Notes under the pieces: model-generated
Database searches by the model: none
The model's input: only the letters and a program-made list of their open reading frames with translations
Told to the model about the DNA's origin: nothing
Source: KBS-96 sp049585195
Lineage (GTDB): Bacteria; Acidobacteriota; Terriglobia; Bryobacterales; Bryobacteraceae
Length of the DNA: 64,000 nt
Direction: 5' to 3'
Assembly: GCA_049585195.1 (NCBI GenBank)
Contig: JBAUZG010000326.1
Coordinates: forward strand, 16,195-80,194
Shown here: piece by piece, positions 17,478 through 27,000 of the stretch
Layout of the letters: the number at the start of each line of letters is the position of its first letter
How positions within the stretch are numbered: the stretch's first letter is position 1
Made by a program: the position numbers and the translations under genes

Positions 17478-18521
17478 ATGGGCCTATACGACCGTTGCGT
17501 CCGCCTGTCACTCCTATCGATCAGTCTTCTCGTTCTCTGCTGCGTTCCGGGCTTTGCGCAAACCAATCTTACGGGGGCGGGAGCAACCTTTCCCTACCCG
17601 ATATACTCAAAATGGTTTAGCGAGTATCGCAAGCTTCATCCCGATATTGCAATCAACTATCAGTCGATCGGCTCAGGCGGCGGTGTCCGACAGGTGACGG
17701 AGGGCACTGTTGATTTCGGAGCGAGCGACATGCCAATGAATGATGAACAGTTAAGGTCATTCAAAATGAAACGTGGCATGACTGTTCTTCATTTCCCAAC
17801 CGTACTAGGCGCTGTCGTGCCGACCTATAACATTCCCGGAGTCACGGGTGAGTTGAATTTTACACCGGACGCTCTCGCCGGTATCTTTCTCGGAAGGATC
17901 ACGAAGTGGAACGATTCGCAAATTGCCAAGGCGAATCCGAAAGTAAAATTACCGCCAAACGATATTATTGTTATCCATCGTTCAGAGGGAAGCGGCACTA
18001 CTTACGTCTGGACCGACTATCTCTCGAAAGTGAGCCAGGAGTGGAAAAGCAAAGTCGGCAAAAATAGTTCTGTCAATTGGCCCGTCGGATTGGGAGGCAA
18101 GGGGAATGAAGGAGTCTCCGGTTTAGTGAAGCAGACGGCCAATTCATTCGGATACGTCGAGTTGATTTACGCGATTCAGAACAAGATGCCCTACGGGAGT
18201 GTACGGAATTCCTCCGGAGTTTTTGTAAAAGCCGACCTCGCGAGCGTTACCGCTGCCGCCGCTGGCGTAGCCAATTCAATGCCCGACGATTTCCGTGTAT
18301 CCATCACAGACAGCCCCGCAAAGACTGCGTATCCGATTTCGAGCTTTACGTGGCTCCTGATTCCACAGCAGATTCAGGACCAGACGAAATTAAAAGTAAT
18401 CCAGGGTTTTCTACACTGGATGTTGGGACCCGGCCAACAGATGACGGAGCCCTTGGCGTACGCTCCACTTCCCAAAGAAGTAGTTGCTAAAGAAGAGAAA
18501 GCGATCTCCCTGATCCATTAG
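17478..18521 (+). CDS. pstS: Phosphate ABC transporter substrate-binding protein PstS
   Basis: A 347-residue periplasmic phosphate-binding protein. The signal peptide (LSLLSISLLVLCCVPGFAQ) is followed by LTGAGATFPYPIYSKWF, the classic PstS start with the phosphate-binding GAGATF loop; other binding segments are SIGSGGGVRQ, DFGASDMPM and RSEGSGTTYVWTDYL. No lipobox is seen (GFAQ), so it is probably soluble in the periplasm. It opens a pstS-pstC-pstA run (gap of 4 bases to pstC, overlap between pstC and pstA). The 200 bases upstream hold the divergent promoter region shared with the mannosidase gene; only a single weak TGTCAT half-site resembles a Pho box there. Confidence 0.95.
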   Translation: MGLYDRCVRLSLLSISLLVLCCVPGFAQTNLTGAGATFPYPIYSKWFSEYRKLHPDIAINYQSIGSGGGVRQVTEGTVDFGASDMPMNDEQLRSFKMKRGMTVLHFPTVLGAVVPTYNIPGVTGELNFTPDALAGIFLGRITKWNDSQIAKANPKVKLPPNDIIVIHRSEGSGTTYVWTDYLSKVSQEWKSKVGKNSSVNWPVGLGGKGNEGVSGLVKQTANSFGYVELIYAIQNKMPYGSVRNSSGVFVKADLASVTAAAAGVANSMPDDFRVSITDSPAKTAYPISSFTWLLIPQQIQDQTKLKVIQGFLHWMLGPGQQMTEPLAYAPLPKEVVAKEEKAISLIH

Positions 18522-18525
18522 TTTC

Positions 18526-19500
18526 ATGGCTTCCACTTCCTCGGCTATTTCAGGGAACTGGCTCACTCAACGATGGCGCGCCTATACGCGTCGCATGCAT
18601 GCGGGCGACCAGATTGCGCATCTCATCACGCTGATCTGCGCGGCCGCTATTTTTGCCGTAACGTGCCTGATTGTCATCGAGCTATACCAGGGTTCCGTTC
18701 TCTCAAGGAACAAGTTCGGCTTCGGTTTCATCTTCTCGCAAACCTGGAATCCCGTGACCGGCGAGTTCGGCGCGCTTCCGTTCATCTACGGTACGGTCGT
18801 GACCTCGATTTTGGCCTTAATAATCGCGGTACCCACGGGACTCGGCTCCGCAGTATTTCTCTCCGAACTCGCGCCCCAGCGCATCTCCGATTTCCTAACT
18901 TTTCTGATCGAACTGTTAGCGGCAGTGCCGAGCGTCATCTATGGCTTGCTTGGCATGTTTCTGCTTCTACCCGTGCTGGGAAAGATCGTTCCAGTCATTA
19001 AGCAGGTCCTTGGTTTCCTGCCGATCTTCAGCGGCGCTTTTTATGGCGTGAGCATTTTCTCGGCAGGAGTAATTCTCTCGCTGATGATCATGCCGTTTAT
19101 TGTTTCGGTATCGAGAGAGGTGCTGCTTGCGGTGCCGCGAGACCAGCGCGAGGCGGCCTTGGCGCTGGGAGCAAGCCGCTGGCAGGCAACCTGGAAAGTG
19201 GTGATTCCTTACGCCAAGCGCGGCATTATCGGTTCCGTATTTCTCGCATTGGCCCGAGCGTTGGGAGAAACGATGGCGGTCACTATGGTCATCGGCAATC
19301 AACCCCACATCAACACGTCTCTATTTGCTCCTGGCTATTCAATCGCTGCCGTCATCGCCAACGAGTTTACCGAAGCGACCGGAGATCTTTACACTGATGC
19401 GTTAATCGAGCTGGGCCTGGTTCTGTTCGCGCTCACCATTGTGATCAACGGAGTCGCGCGTCTCCTCATTCTCACGACAGAGCGAGGAGGGTCACATTGA
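18526..19500 (+). CDS. pstC: Phosphate ABC transporter permease PstC
   Basis: A 324-residue inner-membrane permease with about six transmembrane helices. It shows the ABC permease EAA-type loop (DQREAALALGASRWQATWKVVIP) and the PstC-typical end, ALARALGETMAVTMVIGN followed by a final helix. The N-terminal helix is preceded by about 35 cytoplasmic residues. It starts four bases after pstS and overlaps pstA by four bases (ATTGACC junction with a TTG start for pstA), so the three are cotranscribed. Phosphate passes through the PstC/PstA pore, driven by PstB, which is not encoded in this window. Confidence 0.95.
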   Translation: MASTSSAISGNWLTQRWRAYTRRMHAGDQIAHLITLICAAAIFAVTCLIVIELYQGSVLSRNKFGFGFIFSQTWNPVTGEFGALPFIYGTVVTSILALIIAVPTGLGSAVFLSELAPQRISDFLTFLIELLAAVPSVIYGLLGMFLLLPVLGKIVPVIKQVLGFLPIFSGAFYGVSIFSAGVILSLMIMPFIVSVSREVLLAVPRDQREAALALGASRWQATWKVVIPYAKRGIIGSVFLALARALGETMAVTMVIGNQPHINTSLFAPGYSIAAVIANEFTEATGDLYTDALIELGLVLFALTIVINGVARLLILTTERGGSH

Positions 19501-20333
19501 CCCGAGTCTCCTATCAGAAGGTCGAGAATGCCGTCATGTTCAGCCTGACCGGGCTCTGCACAGTTGCCACAGTTGGAGCGCTCCTGGTCATCCTGGGCTA
19601 CCTGGTGTGGAACGGAGGCCGCTATCTCACGTGGGATTTCTTCACGAAGCTGCCCGTGCCTGTAGGCGAAACGGGCGGCGGCATGGCTAATGCCATCGTC
19701 GGTTCCGGCAAGTTATTGCTTCTCGCAAGCTGCATCGGTATACCCATCGGCTTCCTGGGTGGTGTGTACCTCGCCGAATTTGGTGGAAGAACCTTCCCGT
19801 TCCTTGTTCGTTACGCCACAGATCTTCTAAACGGAGTACCGTCCATCGTCATCGGCATTGTGGGTTATGCCCTTGTGGTCCGTCCGATGGGCCACTTTTC
19901 CGCGCTTGCTGGTGGTGTCGCCCTAGGAATCATGATGATCCCTATTGCTTTGCGAACTACCGAAGAATATCTGCGCTCGGTCCCGATTACGCTTCGCGAA
20001 GCCGCGCTCGCCCTCGGCGCAAGCCGCTGGAAAGCCATTCTCACCGTTGTGATTCCCGCTGCACTTCAGGGAATTGTTTCGGGAATGATGTTAGATCTCG
20101 CTCGCGTAGCCGGCGAAACCGCTCCTTTGCTGTTTACCAGTTTCAGTAATCAGTTTTGGAGCAAAGGCTGGAGTGAAGCGACAGCCTCTTTGCCCGTAAT
20201 GATCTTCACCTACGCTACAGGACCCTATGAAGACTGGCACAAGCAGGCGTGGGCCGCTGGATTTGTGCTGCTCTCGCTCGTGCTCGTCGTCAACGTCTTT
20301 GCTAAGCTCATCATTGGACGTTCGCATAAATGA
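19497..20333 (+). CDS. pstA: Phosphate ABC transporter permease PstA
   Basis: A 278-residue permease, the partner of PstC: EAA loop LREAALALGASRWKAILTVVIP, then DLARVAGETAPLLFT, the PstA-type signature, and the end GFVLLSLVLVVNVFAKLIIG. The start is a TTG at 19497 overlapping the pstC stop. In most bacteria pstB and phoU follow directly; here the next gene, 175 bases on, is a PiT family transporter under its own promoter-like sequences. Confidence 0.95.
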   Translation: MTRVSYQKVENAVMFSLTGLCTVATVGALLVILGYLVWNGGRYLTWDFFTKLPVPVGETGGGMANAIVGSGKLLLLASCIGIPIGFLGGVYLAEFGGRTFPFLVRYATDLLNGVPSIVIGIVGYALVVRPMGHFSALAGGVALGIMMIPIALRTTEEYLRSVPITLREAALALGASRWKAILTVVIPAALQGIVSGMMLDLARVAGETAPLLFTSFSNQFWSKGWSEATASLPVMIFTYATGPYEDWHKQAWAAGFVLLSLVLVVNVFAKLIIGRSHK

Positions 20334-20360
20334 GGGAACCGTCAACGCTTAATAGTATAA

Positions 20361-20378
20361 AGTTACAATCAAGTTACA
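20361..20378 (+). promoter_or_regulatory. Pho-box-like direct repeat upstream of the PiT gene
   Basis: AGTTACA at 20361-20367 and again at 20372-20378: two identical 7-base units with an 11-base period. This is the architecture of PhoB/PhoP sites (7-base units, 4-base linker). The TTACA core resembles the TTAACA-type units known for Bacillus PhoP more than the E. coli CTGTCAT units. It sits about 58 bases upstream of the -35-like TTGACA. Confidence 0.5.
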
Positions 20379-20435
20379 GTCCACGCCGTCTTCTCCTTAT
20401 TCACAAAGTAAACACCTAACTTTGCGTTTCATCTG

Positions 20436-20463
20436 TTGACACTTCGAATAATTCGCTTAGTAT
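20436..20463 (+). promoter_or_regulatory. Sigma-70-type promoter for the PiT gene
   Basis: TTGACA at 20436-20441, a 16-base spacer, and TAGTAT at 20458-20463. The start codon at 20509 follows a GAGG ribosome binding site. The match is strong for -35 and moderate for -10. Confidence 0.6.
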
Positions 20464-20508
20464 CGAATATCGGGCTAGTTATATCTTCTCTTCAAACGAG
20501 GTTGAATC

Positions 20509-22098
20509 ATGGCGTCTGCCGCATCGGAAGTTCTGAATGAAAAAATGTCAAGGGGCCCAGGGCGGCTGGGCGCGCTGGTGTTCGCCATTGCCCTGGTTGC
20601 CGGCATTATCTACTGCGGCTTTCATTTGGAAATCGATCTCTCCGTGGTCCGGTCGACTTCGGTATTCCCGTACATACTCCTCGGAATAGCCATGCTCATC
20701 GCCCTCGGATTCGAATTTGTCAACGGATTTCATGACACCGCGAATGCCGTGGCCACCGTCATCTACACGCATTCATTAGAACCACACGTGGCGGTTCTCT
20801 GGTCCGGGTTATGGAACTTCTTGGGCGTGCTCGTTTCGACTGGAGCCGTCGCATTTGCCATCGTCAGTTTGCTGCCCGTCGAGCTCATTCTACAAGTGGG
20901 CAGCGGTGCTGGATTCGCGATGGTATTTGCTCTCCTTGCGGCTGCGATCATCTGGAACTTCGGGACGTGGTATTTCGGTCTACCTTCGTCGAGCTCACAT
21001 ACCCTTATCGGTTCGATTATTGGCGTGGGCATAGCCAATCAATTGATGAGCGCACGCAACGGCACTAGCGGTGTCGATTGGACTCAGGCTGCAGCCGTGG
21101 GTAAGCAGCTGTTACTATCTCCCTTTGTTGGGTTTATCTTCGCGGCACTGCTGCTAATCGTTGCAAAATTTATCATTCGCCAGAAGCGTCTCTACGAAGC
21201 TCCCGCAGGGACTGAGCCGCCGCCCTTCTGGATTCGCAGCCTTCTGGTCTTGACGTGCACAGGCGTCAGCTTCGCTCATGGATCGAACGACGGGCAGAAG
21301 GGCATGGGTCTCATCATGCTCATTTTGATAGGCACCGTGCCTACAGCCTATGCTCTCAACCACGCCGTTACTGCGCGCGAGACTCAGGATTTCATCGCCG
21401 TATCCGAACAGAGCGTAGGAGTCTTGAATCATTACGTTTCACCAGCCGATGTGGTGGGAGATCAGGCCGACGACCTTACCGAGTACATTCGAACTCGCGA
21501 GCTCCAGCCGAACACCATGCTCGCGCTCCGCGAAATGGTGGACGGTCTGGCCAATGAAATGAATTACTGGAAGCAAATGTCCCGTGTTCCGCCTCAGCGC
21601 ACACGTAACATTCGCAATGACATGTACCTCGTCAGCGAAACACTCCGCCTGATGCAGAAATCCGGGACACCAGCTATCCCGCCGCGAGATTGGGCGGTAC
21701 TCTCCAATTACAAAAGGCACGTCGATAGAGCCACTAAATTTATTCCGCCTTGGGTGAAAGTTGCGGTTGCTATCGCCTTGGGCCTCGGCACCATGGTCGG
21801 ATGGAAGCGCATCGTCGTTACCGTGGGAGAGAAGATCGGAAAGAGCCATCTCACCTACGGGCAGGGTGCGGCGGCCGAGATCGCTGCCATGGCGACGATC
21901 GGCGCGGCGGATTCGTTCGGTCTCCCGGTCAGCACGACGCATGTCCTTTCATCCGGTGTTGCCGGCACAATGGCGGCCAACCACTCGGGACTGCAATGGG
22001 GCACTGTTCGCAACATGTTGATGGCCTGGGTGCTTACCCTGCCGGCTTCCATATGCCTGGCAGGTCTTCTCTTTTGGGCCTTCCGCAGTATGGCCTGA
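20509..22098 (+). CDS. PiT family inorganic phosphate transporter
   Basis: A 529-residue polytopic membrane protein. It has both PiT signature repeats: FEFVNGFHDTANAVATVIYT near residue 70 and GSNDGQKGMGLIML near residue 258 (SFAHGSNDGQ), plus the C-terminal STTHVLSSGVAG. Between the two halves is a long cytoplasmic loop (about residues 280-400) with PhoU-like helical character (LREMVDGLANEMNYW). PiT proteins import metal-phosphate by proton or sodium symport with lower affinity than Pst. No DUF47/PhoU-like partner gene is adjacent, so the loop may serve that role (inference). Its own promoter and direct repeat lie upstream. Confidence 0.93.
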   Translation: MASAASEVLNEKMSRGPGRLGALVFAIALVAGIIYCGFHLEIDLSVVRSTSVFPYILLGIAMLIALGFEFVNGFHDTANAVATVIYTHSLEPHVAVLWSGLWNFLGVLVSTGAVAFAIVSLLPVELILQVGSGAGFAMVFALLAAAIIWNFGTWYFGLPSSSSHTLIGSIIGVGIANQLMSARNGTSGVDWTQAAAVGKQLLLSPFVGFIFAALLLIVAKFIIRQKRLYEAPAGTEPPPFWIRSLLVLTCTGVSFAHGSNDGQKGMGLIMLILIGTVPTAYALNHAVTARETQDFIAVSEQSVGVLNHYVSPADVVGDQADDLTEYIRTRELQPNTMLALREMVDGLANEMNYWKQMSRVPPQRTRNIRNDMYLVSETLRLMQKSGTPAIPPRDWAVLSNYKRHVDRATKFIPPWVKVAVAIALGLGTMVGWKRIVVTVGEKIGKSHLTYGQGAAAEIAAMATIGAADSFGLPVSTTHVLSSGVAGTMAANHSGLQWGTVRNMLMAWVLTLPASICLAGLLFWAFRSMA

Positions 22099-22338
22099 GC
22101 CTTTTCGCGGCCTGTAGCGCGCCCCTTATATTCCAATTCGAATACACGGGCTACGAACAGCCCTCTAATCTGTCATCCCCAAACGCATAGACCGAGTCGC
22201 TCGCTTACGCTCCCAGCGCTTTGTGGGATATCTTTTACTGCAAACCTCAGTAAGTCACCTAAAAAGTTACCGATTGTTCGGGCAATTCCTCTGAACCACT
22301 AACCGTATTCCAGCAAACACGAACGAGAAGCTATCCTT

Positions 22339-23955
22339 TTGGGCCGCTCTCAAAGTAACGAGAAGCTGCCCTTGAAAAAAGCTATTCTGTGTTCTTTGCT
22401 TGCCGCGATGTCTATCGCTGGCCAAGCCCGTGCTACTTGTGTCACAAGTAACAACGACCCTGGATGTCTGCACTTTGAATGGAAGACCAACACCTATACC
22501 AATCAATACACTAATTCGCCCACGGCCAGCCAACAGGAATGGTTCCAACAAAAATTTTTCCGCATCGTCGGCTACTCGCCTTACTGGGACACCCGGCTTA
22601 GTTGGTTTCCGAGTAGTTGGTTCTATCAGGACTCATCTTCGATTTATACATACTCGCCCATAGTCCAACAGCACCCCGAGTACATCCTGAAAGACGCAAA
22701 CGGAGCGATGCTGTACATCAACTTCGGCTGCTCTAACGGAACATGCCCGCAATATGCGCCCGATTACAGCAGCGAAGCCTTCCGCCAATGGTGGATTTCG
22801 GAGGCGGCGACCACTTTCGAGGCGGGCTACAAAGGAATCTTCATCGATGACGTCAACCTGACCATGAATCTGACGAATGGCAACTCGAGCGACACTCCCA
22901 TTGACACCAACACAGGGCTGCCAATGACACAGCAGGCGTGGGAGCAATATTTCGCGGGCTTCCTCACCGAGGTACGCAAGGCGTTTCCCAATGCCGAGAT
23001 CTGCCATAACGCGCTGTGGTACTCCGGTAGCGGCAATCCGATCTCCGATCCATATGTCGCGCAGGAAGTCCAGGCCGCCAACTGGATCAACCTGGAACGA
23101 GGTTACGACGACACAGGGCTGAGCGGAGATGACACGTTCTGGTCGGTTCAGAACTTCATGGCGTACATCGATGCCGTTCACACGAAGGGAACGAACGTTG
23201 TGCTCGAGCAATATGGTTCCGACGGCACCGAATATGCATTAGCCGGTTATCTGCTGACCAGTTCCGGAAGCGATATGTTTGCGGACGATTCGATGACCCC
23301 CAACAATTGGTGGTCTGGCTATGACATCGACCTCGGAAGCCCTCTGGACACACGCTACACCTGGAATGGCCTGATTCGCCGCGACTTCAAAAATGGAATG
23401 GTGCTCATGAATCCTCCGGGCATGGCAACCGTTACGGCAACTTTGGCCAACACGATGACAAACCTTTTAGGTAACACGGTTTCATCAGTCACTATCCCGG
23501 CATGGACCGGCGTGGTGCTCCTCGGCACACCGGTGATTGAAGTGAATGGACCGCTCGCGAACGGTTTGTACAACGTGCGCAATGTTTACAGCGGCTGGGT
23601 GCTCGACGATCGTGCCTATTCTACGACGAGTGGCACGCAAGTCATTCAGTGGGAGTCAAACGGCGGCAATAATCAGAAATGGCAGTTCACCTCGAACGGG
23701 AACGGCTATTACACGATTGTGAATCACTACAGCGGCCTGTATCTGACTTCTCAAAACGGCCAACTGCTCGAAGTGAGTAAGAACGGCTCCGATTCGCAGT
23801 TGTGGTCGCTCTCGGGGACCGCGCCGACTTACGTCATACTTAACAAAGGCACGAATCAGGTCATCGACGATCCAGCGTTCAGCCTGGTACAAGGCGTGGG
23901 TATCATTACTTGGTCTGCCAACGGTGGCAACAACCAGAAATGGACCATTCAGTAA
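22339..23955 (+). CDS. Secreted glycoside-hydrolase-like protein with C-terminal ricin-type lectin domain
   Basis: A 538-residue protein by the earlier TTG start; a second TTG at 22374-minus-2 (22372) gives a cleaner signal peptide (LKKAILCSLLAAMSIAGQARA). Both TTG codons follow the same AACGAGAAGCT sequence, and no ATG is available. Residues about 70-400 look like a TIM-barrel hydrolase of the putative glycosyl hydrolase (GHL15-like) type, with GIFIDDVNL supplying candidate catalytic aspartates, and NAEICHNALWYS and TNVVLEQYGSDG as later strands. Residues about 400-538 form a ricin-type beta-trefoil with three QxW repeats (NNQKWQF, DSQLWSL, NNQKWTI). It probably binds and cleaves a polysaccharide outside the cell; substrate unknown. 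Confidence 0.7.
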   Translation: MGRSQSNEKLPLKKAILCSLLAAMSIAGQARATCVTSNNDPGCLHFEWKTNTYTNQYTNSPTASQQEWFQQKFFRIVGYSPYWDTRLSWFPSSWFYQDSSSIYTYSPIVQQHPEYILKDANGAMLYINFGCSNGTCPQYAPDYSSEAFRQWWISEAATTFEAGYKGIFIDDVNLTMNLTNGNSSDTPIDTNTGLPMTQQAWEQYFAGFLTEVRKAFPNAEICHNALWYSGSGNPISDPYVAQEVQAANWINLERGYDDTGLSGDDTFWSVQNFMAYIDAVHTKGTNVVLEQYGSDGTEYALAGYLLTSSGSDMFADDSMTPNNWWSGYDIDLGSPLDTRYTWNGLIRRDFKNGMVLMNPPGMATVTATLANTMTNLLGNTVSSVTIPAWTGVVLLGTPVIEVNGPLANGLYNVRNVYSGWVLDDRAYSTTSGTQVIQWESNGGNNQKWQFTSNGNGYYTIVNHYSGLYLTSQNGQLLEVSKNGSDSQLWSLSGTAPTYVILNKGTNQVIDDPAFSLVQGVGIITWSANGGNNQKWTIQ

Positions 23956-23964
23956 CCAACCATC

Positions 23965-23987
23965 GGGAGCCGGTCATTCCGGCTCCC
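23965..23987. terminator. Hairpin after the lectin-hydrolase gene
   Basis: Perfect 9-bp stem GGGAGCCGG/CCGGCTCCC with a 5-base loop, nine bases past the stop codon. There is no T run, so it is a terminator only if it acts with other factors. It lies between two convergent genes. Confidence 0.5.
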
Positions 23988-23995
23988 TACCCTGC

Positions 23996-24040
23996 GGAGG
24001 GTGGGCTTTAGCCCGCGTGGGGTTTCCAGCCCCGCAGAAA
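23996..24040. repeat. Intergenic double-hairpin repeat, copy A
   Basis: Begins GGAGGGTGGGCTTTAGCCC and continues GCGTGGGGTTTCCAGCCCCGC. Two small hairpins are visible: GGGC-TTTA-GCCC and GGGG-loop-CCCC. Related copies are at 34251-34294 and 34571-34612. Confidence 0.7.
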
Positions 24041-24041
24041 A

Positions 24042-27000
24042 TTAATGTTTCGTCTGTGCTACCGCCTTCGCTACCGTCACCTGCACGATTGCTGAATGAG
24101 TTACTCCGGCCCCGCTGGCAGTTATCGTCACTGGATAAGTGCCAACCGGAGTAGCCGTCGATGCGGTGATTCCTATGTACGTATTCACAAGATTATTGCC
24201 CGTGTTTGCGCCGGTCGCTCCGTAGTTCATCCCGGGAGCGAGCCCCGCGAACGTAATGGTAATTGTGGAATTGAAGCCGCCAGTGAAGTTTCCGGTCGAA
24301 ACAATTACCGTGGCTGCGGATCCGCCCTGCTGAATCGTCATTGACGATATGTTCAGGCCGAACGAGAAGTCCGGAGTTCCCACAATAGCGAGAGTCACCG
24401 TGGCCGTCTCGCTCTGCCCGCCGCCTGTTCCTGTTACCTCGATCGTGTAAGTTCCGGGTTTAGCGGTCGCGCCAACAGCAAGGGTCACGATCGCGCTGCC
24501 ATCCCCAGGCGCGGGAAGCGTCGATTTTGAGAAAGACGCCGTGACGCCGCCAGGCAATCCCGTGCAATTGAGGTTGACGGCGGAATTGAACGCTCCCAAG
24601 TGCAAGCTTGTAACGCTCAGTTGCCCAGTGGAGCCGAGTTTGATGGTGGCCGTACTCTGTGAGGCAGTGAGCTTAAAGGTCCCGGGCGCCGAAACGGCCA
24701 CCGGTATCTGCAGCGTTTGCGTGTATCCGCTGCCGCTCGCCGTCACCGAGAGCTTGTACGTACCGGCGGCGGTTGTCGCCGCGCTTGCGATATTAAGCGC
24801 AGTCGAAGCTCCGGCCGCGAGCGAACTCGATGCGGTTTTCGCCGTCATCCCGCTGGGCGCGCCGGACAAAGAAAGCGCGAGCGGTCCGCTGAATGTTCCC
24901 GTTACCGATCCGCAAGAAACTTCAACGCTCGCCGATTGGCCTGCAACAAGAGTCACGCTGTCGGGATTGGCCGCGAGAGCGCACGTTGCGGGCACTACGG
25001 CCACCAGCGTAAACGAAGACGTTTGCGTAACGCCCCCGCCCGTTGCGACAGCCACCAAGGGATACGAGCCGGCTCTCACCGTTTTGGCAACTGCAAAAGT
25101 CAATATGCTTGAACTCGCCGAGGCGCCGCTCAAAGCCCCGCTCGAAAAAGATGCTGTAACACCCGAAGGTAAACCGCTGACCGACAACGCAACCTTGGAA
25201 TTAAACCCGTTTTCAGGTGTCGCTGTCACAGAAACCTGGGCCGTGTTCCCGGCGATCACGCTAGCCGATGCCGTGTTCGTAGTAAGCGTAAACGTCGGCG
25301 TGGGAATCGCAACCGAAATCGTAACTTTTGCGCTCTCGCCACCTCCCTGCCCAGTGATTGTCAGCGCATATGTTCCAGGAGTTGCGGAAGAGCCGGCGGC
25401 AATCGTCAAAGCCACCGAACCCGAGCCGGGCGATGCCACAGTCGCCGAAGCCAATGTAGCCGTTACGCCTGCCGGAGCCCCCGCGACAGCCAGCGTTACC
25501 GCCGACTTAAACGCGGCGTTTGCTGTTGAAATTACTGTTGCCTGTGCACTCTGACCAACCTTCACGGTAAGCGTGGTCGAAGAAGCGCTCAGCGTGAAGG
25601 AAGGCGCGGCGCTCTTCGTGCCGTCGGTCCAGTGGTTTACCAACATGGCGGCATCCACCGATCCCAGTCCGGACGCGAGATCGTAATCCGCTGTGGCGGA
25701 GAATCCCGTAACGCCCGGCACAGTGTTATTACCTGAGACGATGTCATGAAACACAGCCGCGCCCCCGGCCGCTTGGTTCAGTGCCAGCGGATAAAGAATC
25801 ACGTTCGCGAGCCCCTGCCGGGCATTGGTCTTTTGATCGACAAGCGCCATCAAGCCCGCAAATGAGGGAGCCGAAGCGGAGGTGCCGCCCACTGCCGCCA
25901 TGCCTCCCGATTGGACGATCACATATCCATCGTGGCCCGCAGCCGTCAACGAAACATCGGGCACGTCCCGCCGCCCATCCGCTGGCACGCCCGGACCCGT
26001 CTGCCATGCAGGTTTGGTATATGCGATGCTCGCTCCGCCTCCGCCGGCCCACAGGCCAGAACCGCCGTCGGAACCACTTTCGTTCCACACCGCTTCCGGT
26101 ATGTAGCCGATTGCGGAACCATAAACTGCATTGTTTCCGGGCAGCCAGTACTCGCCTGGATTGCTCCCCTCGACAAATTCCGTCCCGCCGACGCACGTCG
26201 CATAAGGCGAGCTACATAGTCCATTGATGGCTCGGCCCGACCCCGAGCTCGATCCGCCGCCCGAGCATCCCGCTGCCCCGCTGTCGCCCGCCGAGACCAT
26301 GACACTCATGCCTTGTGCTGCCGCCTGCTGCCAAAGTGAATTGTAGAAATTAAGCTCGGAGGCGCCCATCGCCGATTCGCAGGAGCCATAACTCAAACTC
26401 ACCACAGGTGCAACGTTGTTATCGACCGCGTATAGCGCCGAAAGATCGATTCCGTCGGCAGTGTTCGTCGACGCCGCCACAATCACCTTGATCGCCGCGT
26501 TGGGAGCGATGGCGCCCGACCATTCGGTGTCGAGCGTTGTTTCCGTGCTGTCGCCCGATAGGATGCCTGGGTTATCGTTGACGATTATAATTTGCGGGTT
26601 GTTAGCCGCCAGTCCGAAGGAGCTCCGAAACAGCTCAACATCCGAGAGCGAGATGTTCGAGCGCGCAATCACCGCAATGCTCTGCCCGGTTCCCTTAATG
26701 CCGCCGGAATACAGCGGATTGATGTCGTAAATCGTTGCGTAGTCCGCAGGAGACAGATAATGCCCTCCGCCCTCGTCGAATTTCGGATCCGCGAACTGCG
26801 CCGGCGTCAACGCCGACACCTTCGACATACTCGGCGCATGGCGAAAATTGTGCAACTTGACGATACCGCCCACGACATCGGCCAGCGCTGCCGGTATTTG
26901 GGGATCGCTGGCATTGGCATAGTGGTCTGCTCCTCCCACCGTGTAGTGCCGAATCTCTGTCTTGAAGGCTTCAGCCACTTGCCCCGAAGTCCCACTGAAA

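Noticed and set aside
22252..22270. Two AAGTYAC units before the lectin-hydrolase gene, resembling the Pho-box-like repeat
   Set aside because: The period is 12, not 11, the second base set differs, and the gene has no phosphate link.
24541..25554. A 337-codon open frame antisense to the Ig repeats of the sedolisin gene
   Set aside because: It is the opposite strand of a Ser/Thr/Ala/Gly-rich repeat region, which often leaves long antisense frames. The product has no family features, while the sense protein is clear.
24042..25600. Tandem-repeat DNA that might suggest a CRISPR-like array
   Set aside because: The repeats are coding Ig-like domains of about 270 bases with much sequence drift; no short direct repeats with unique spacers occur anywhere in the window.
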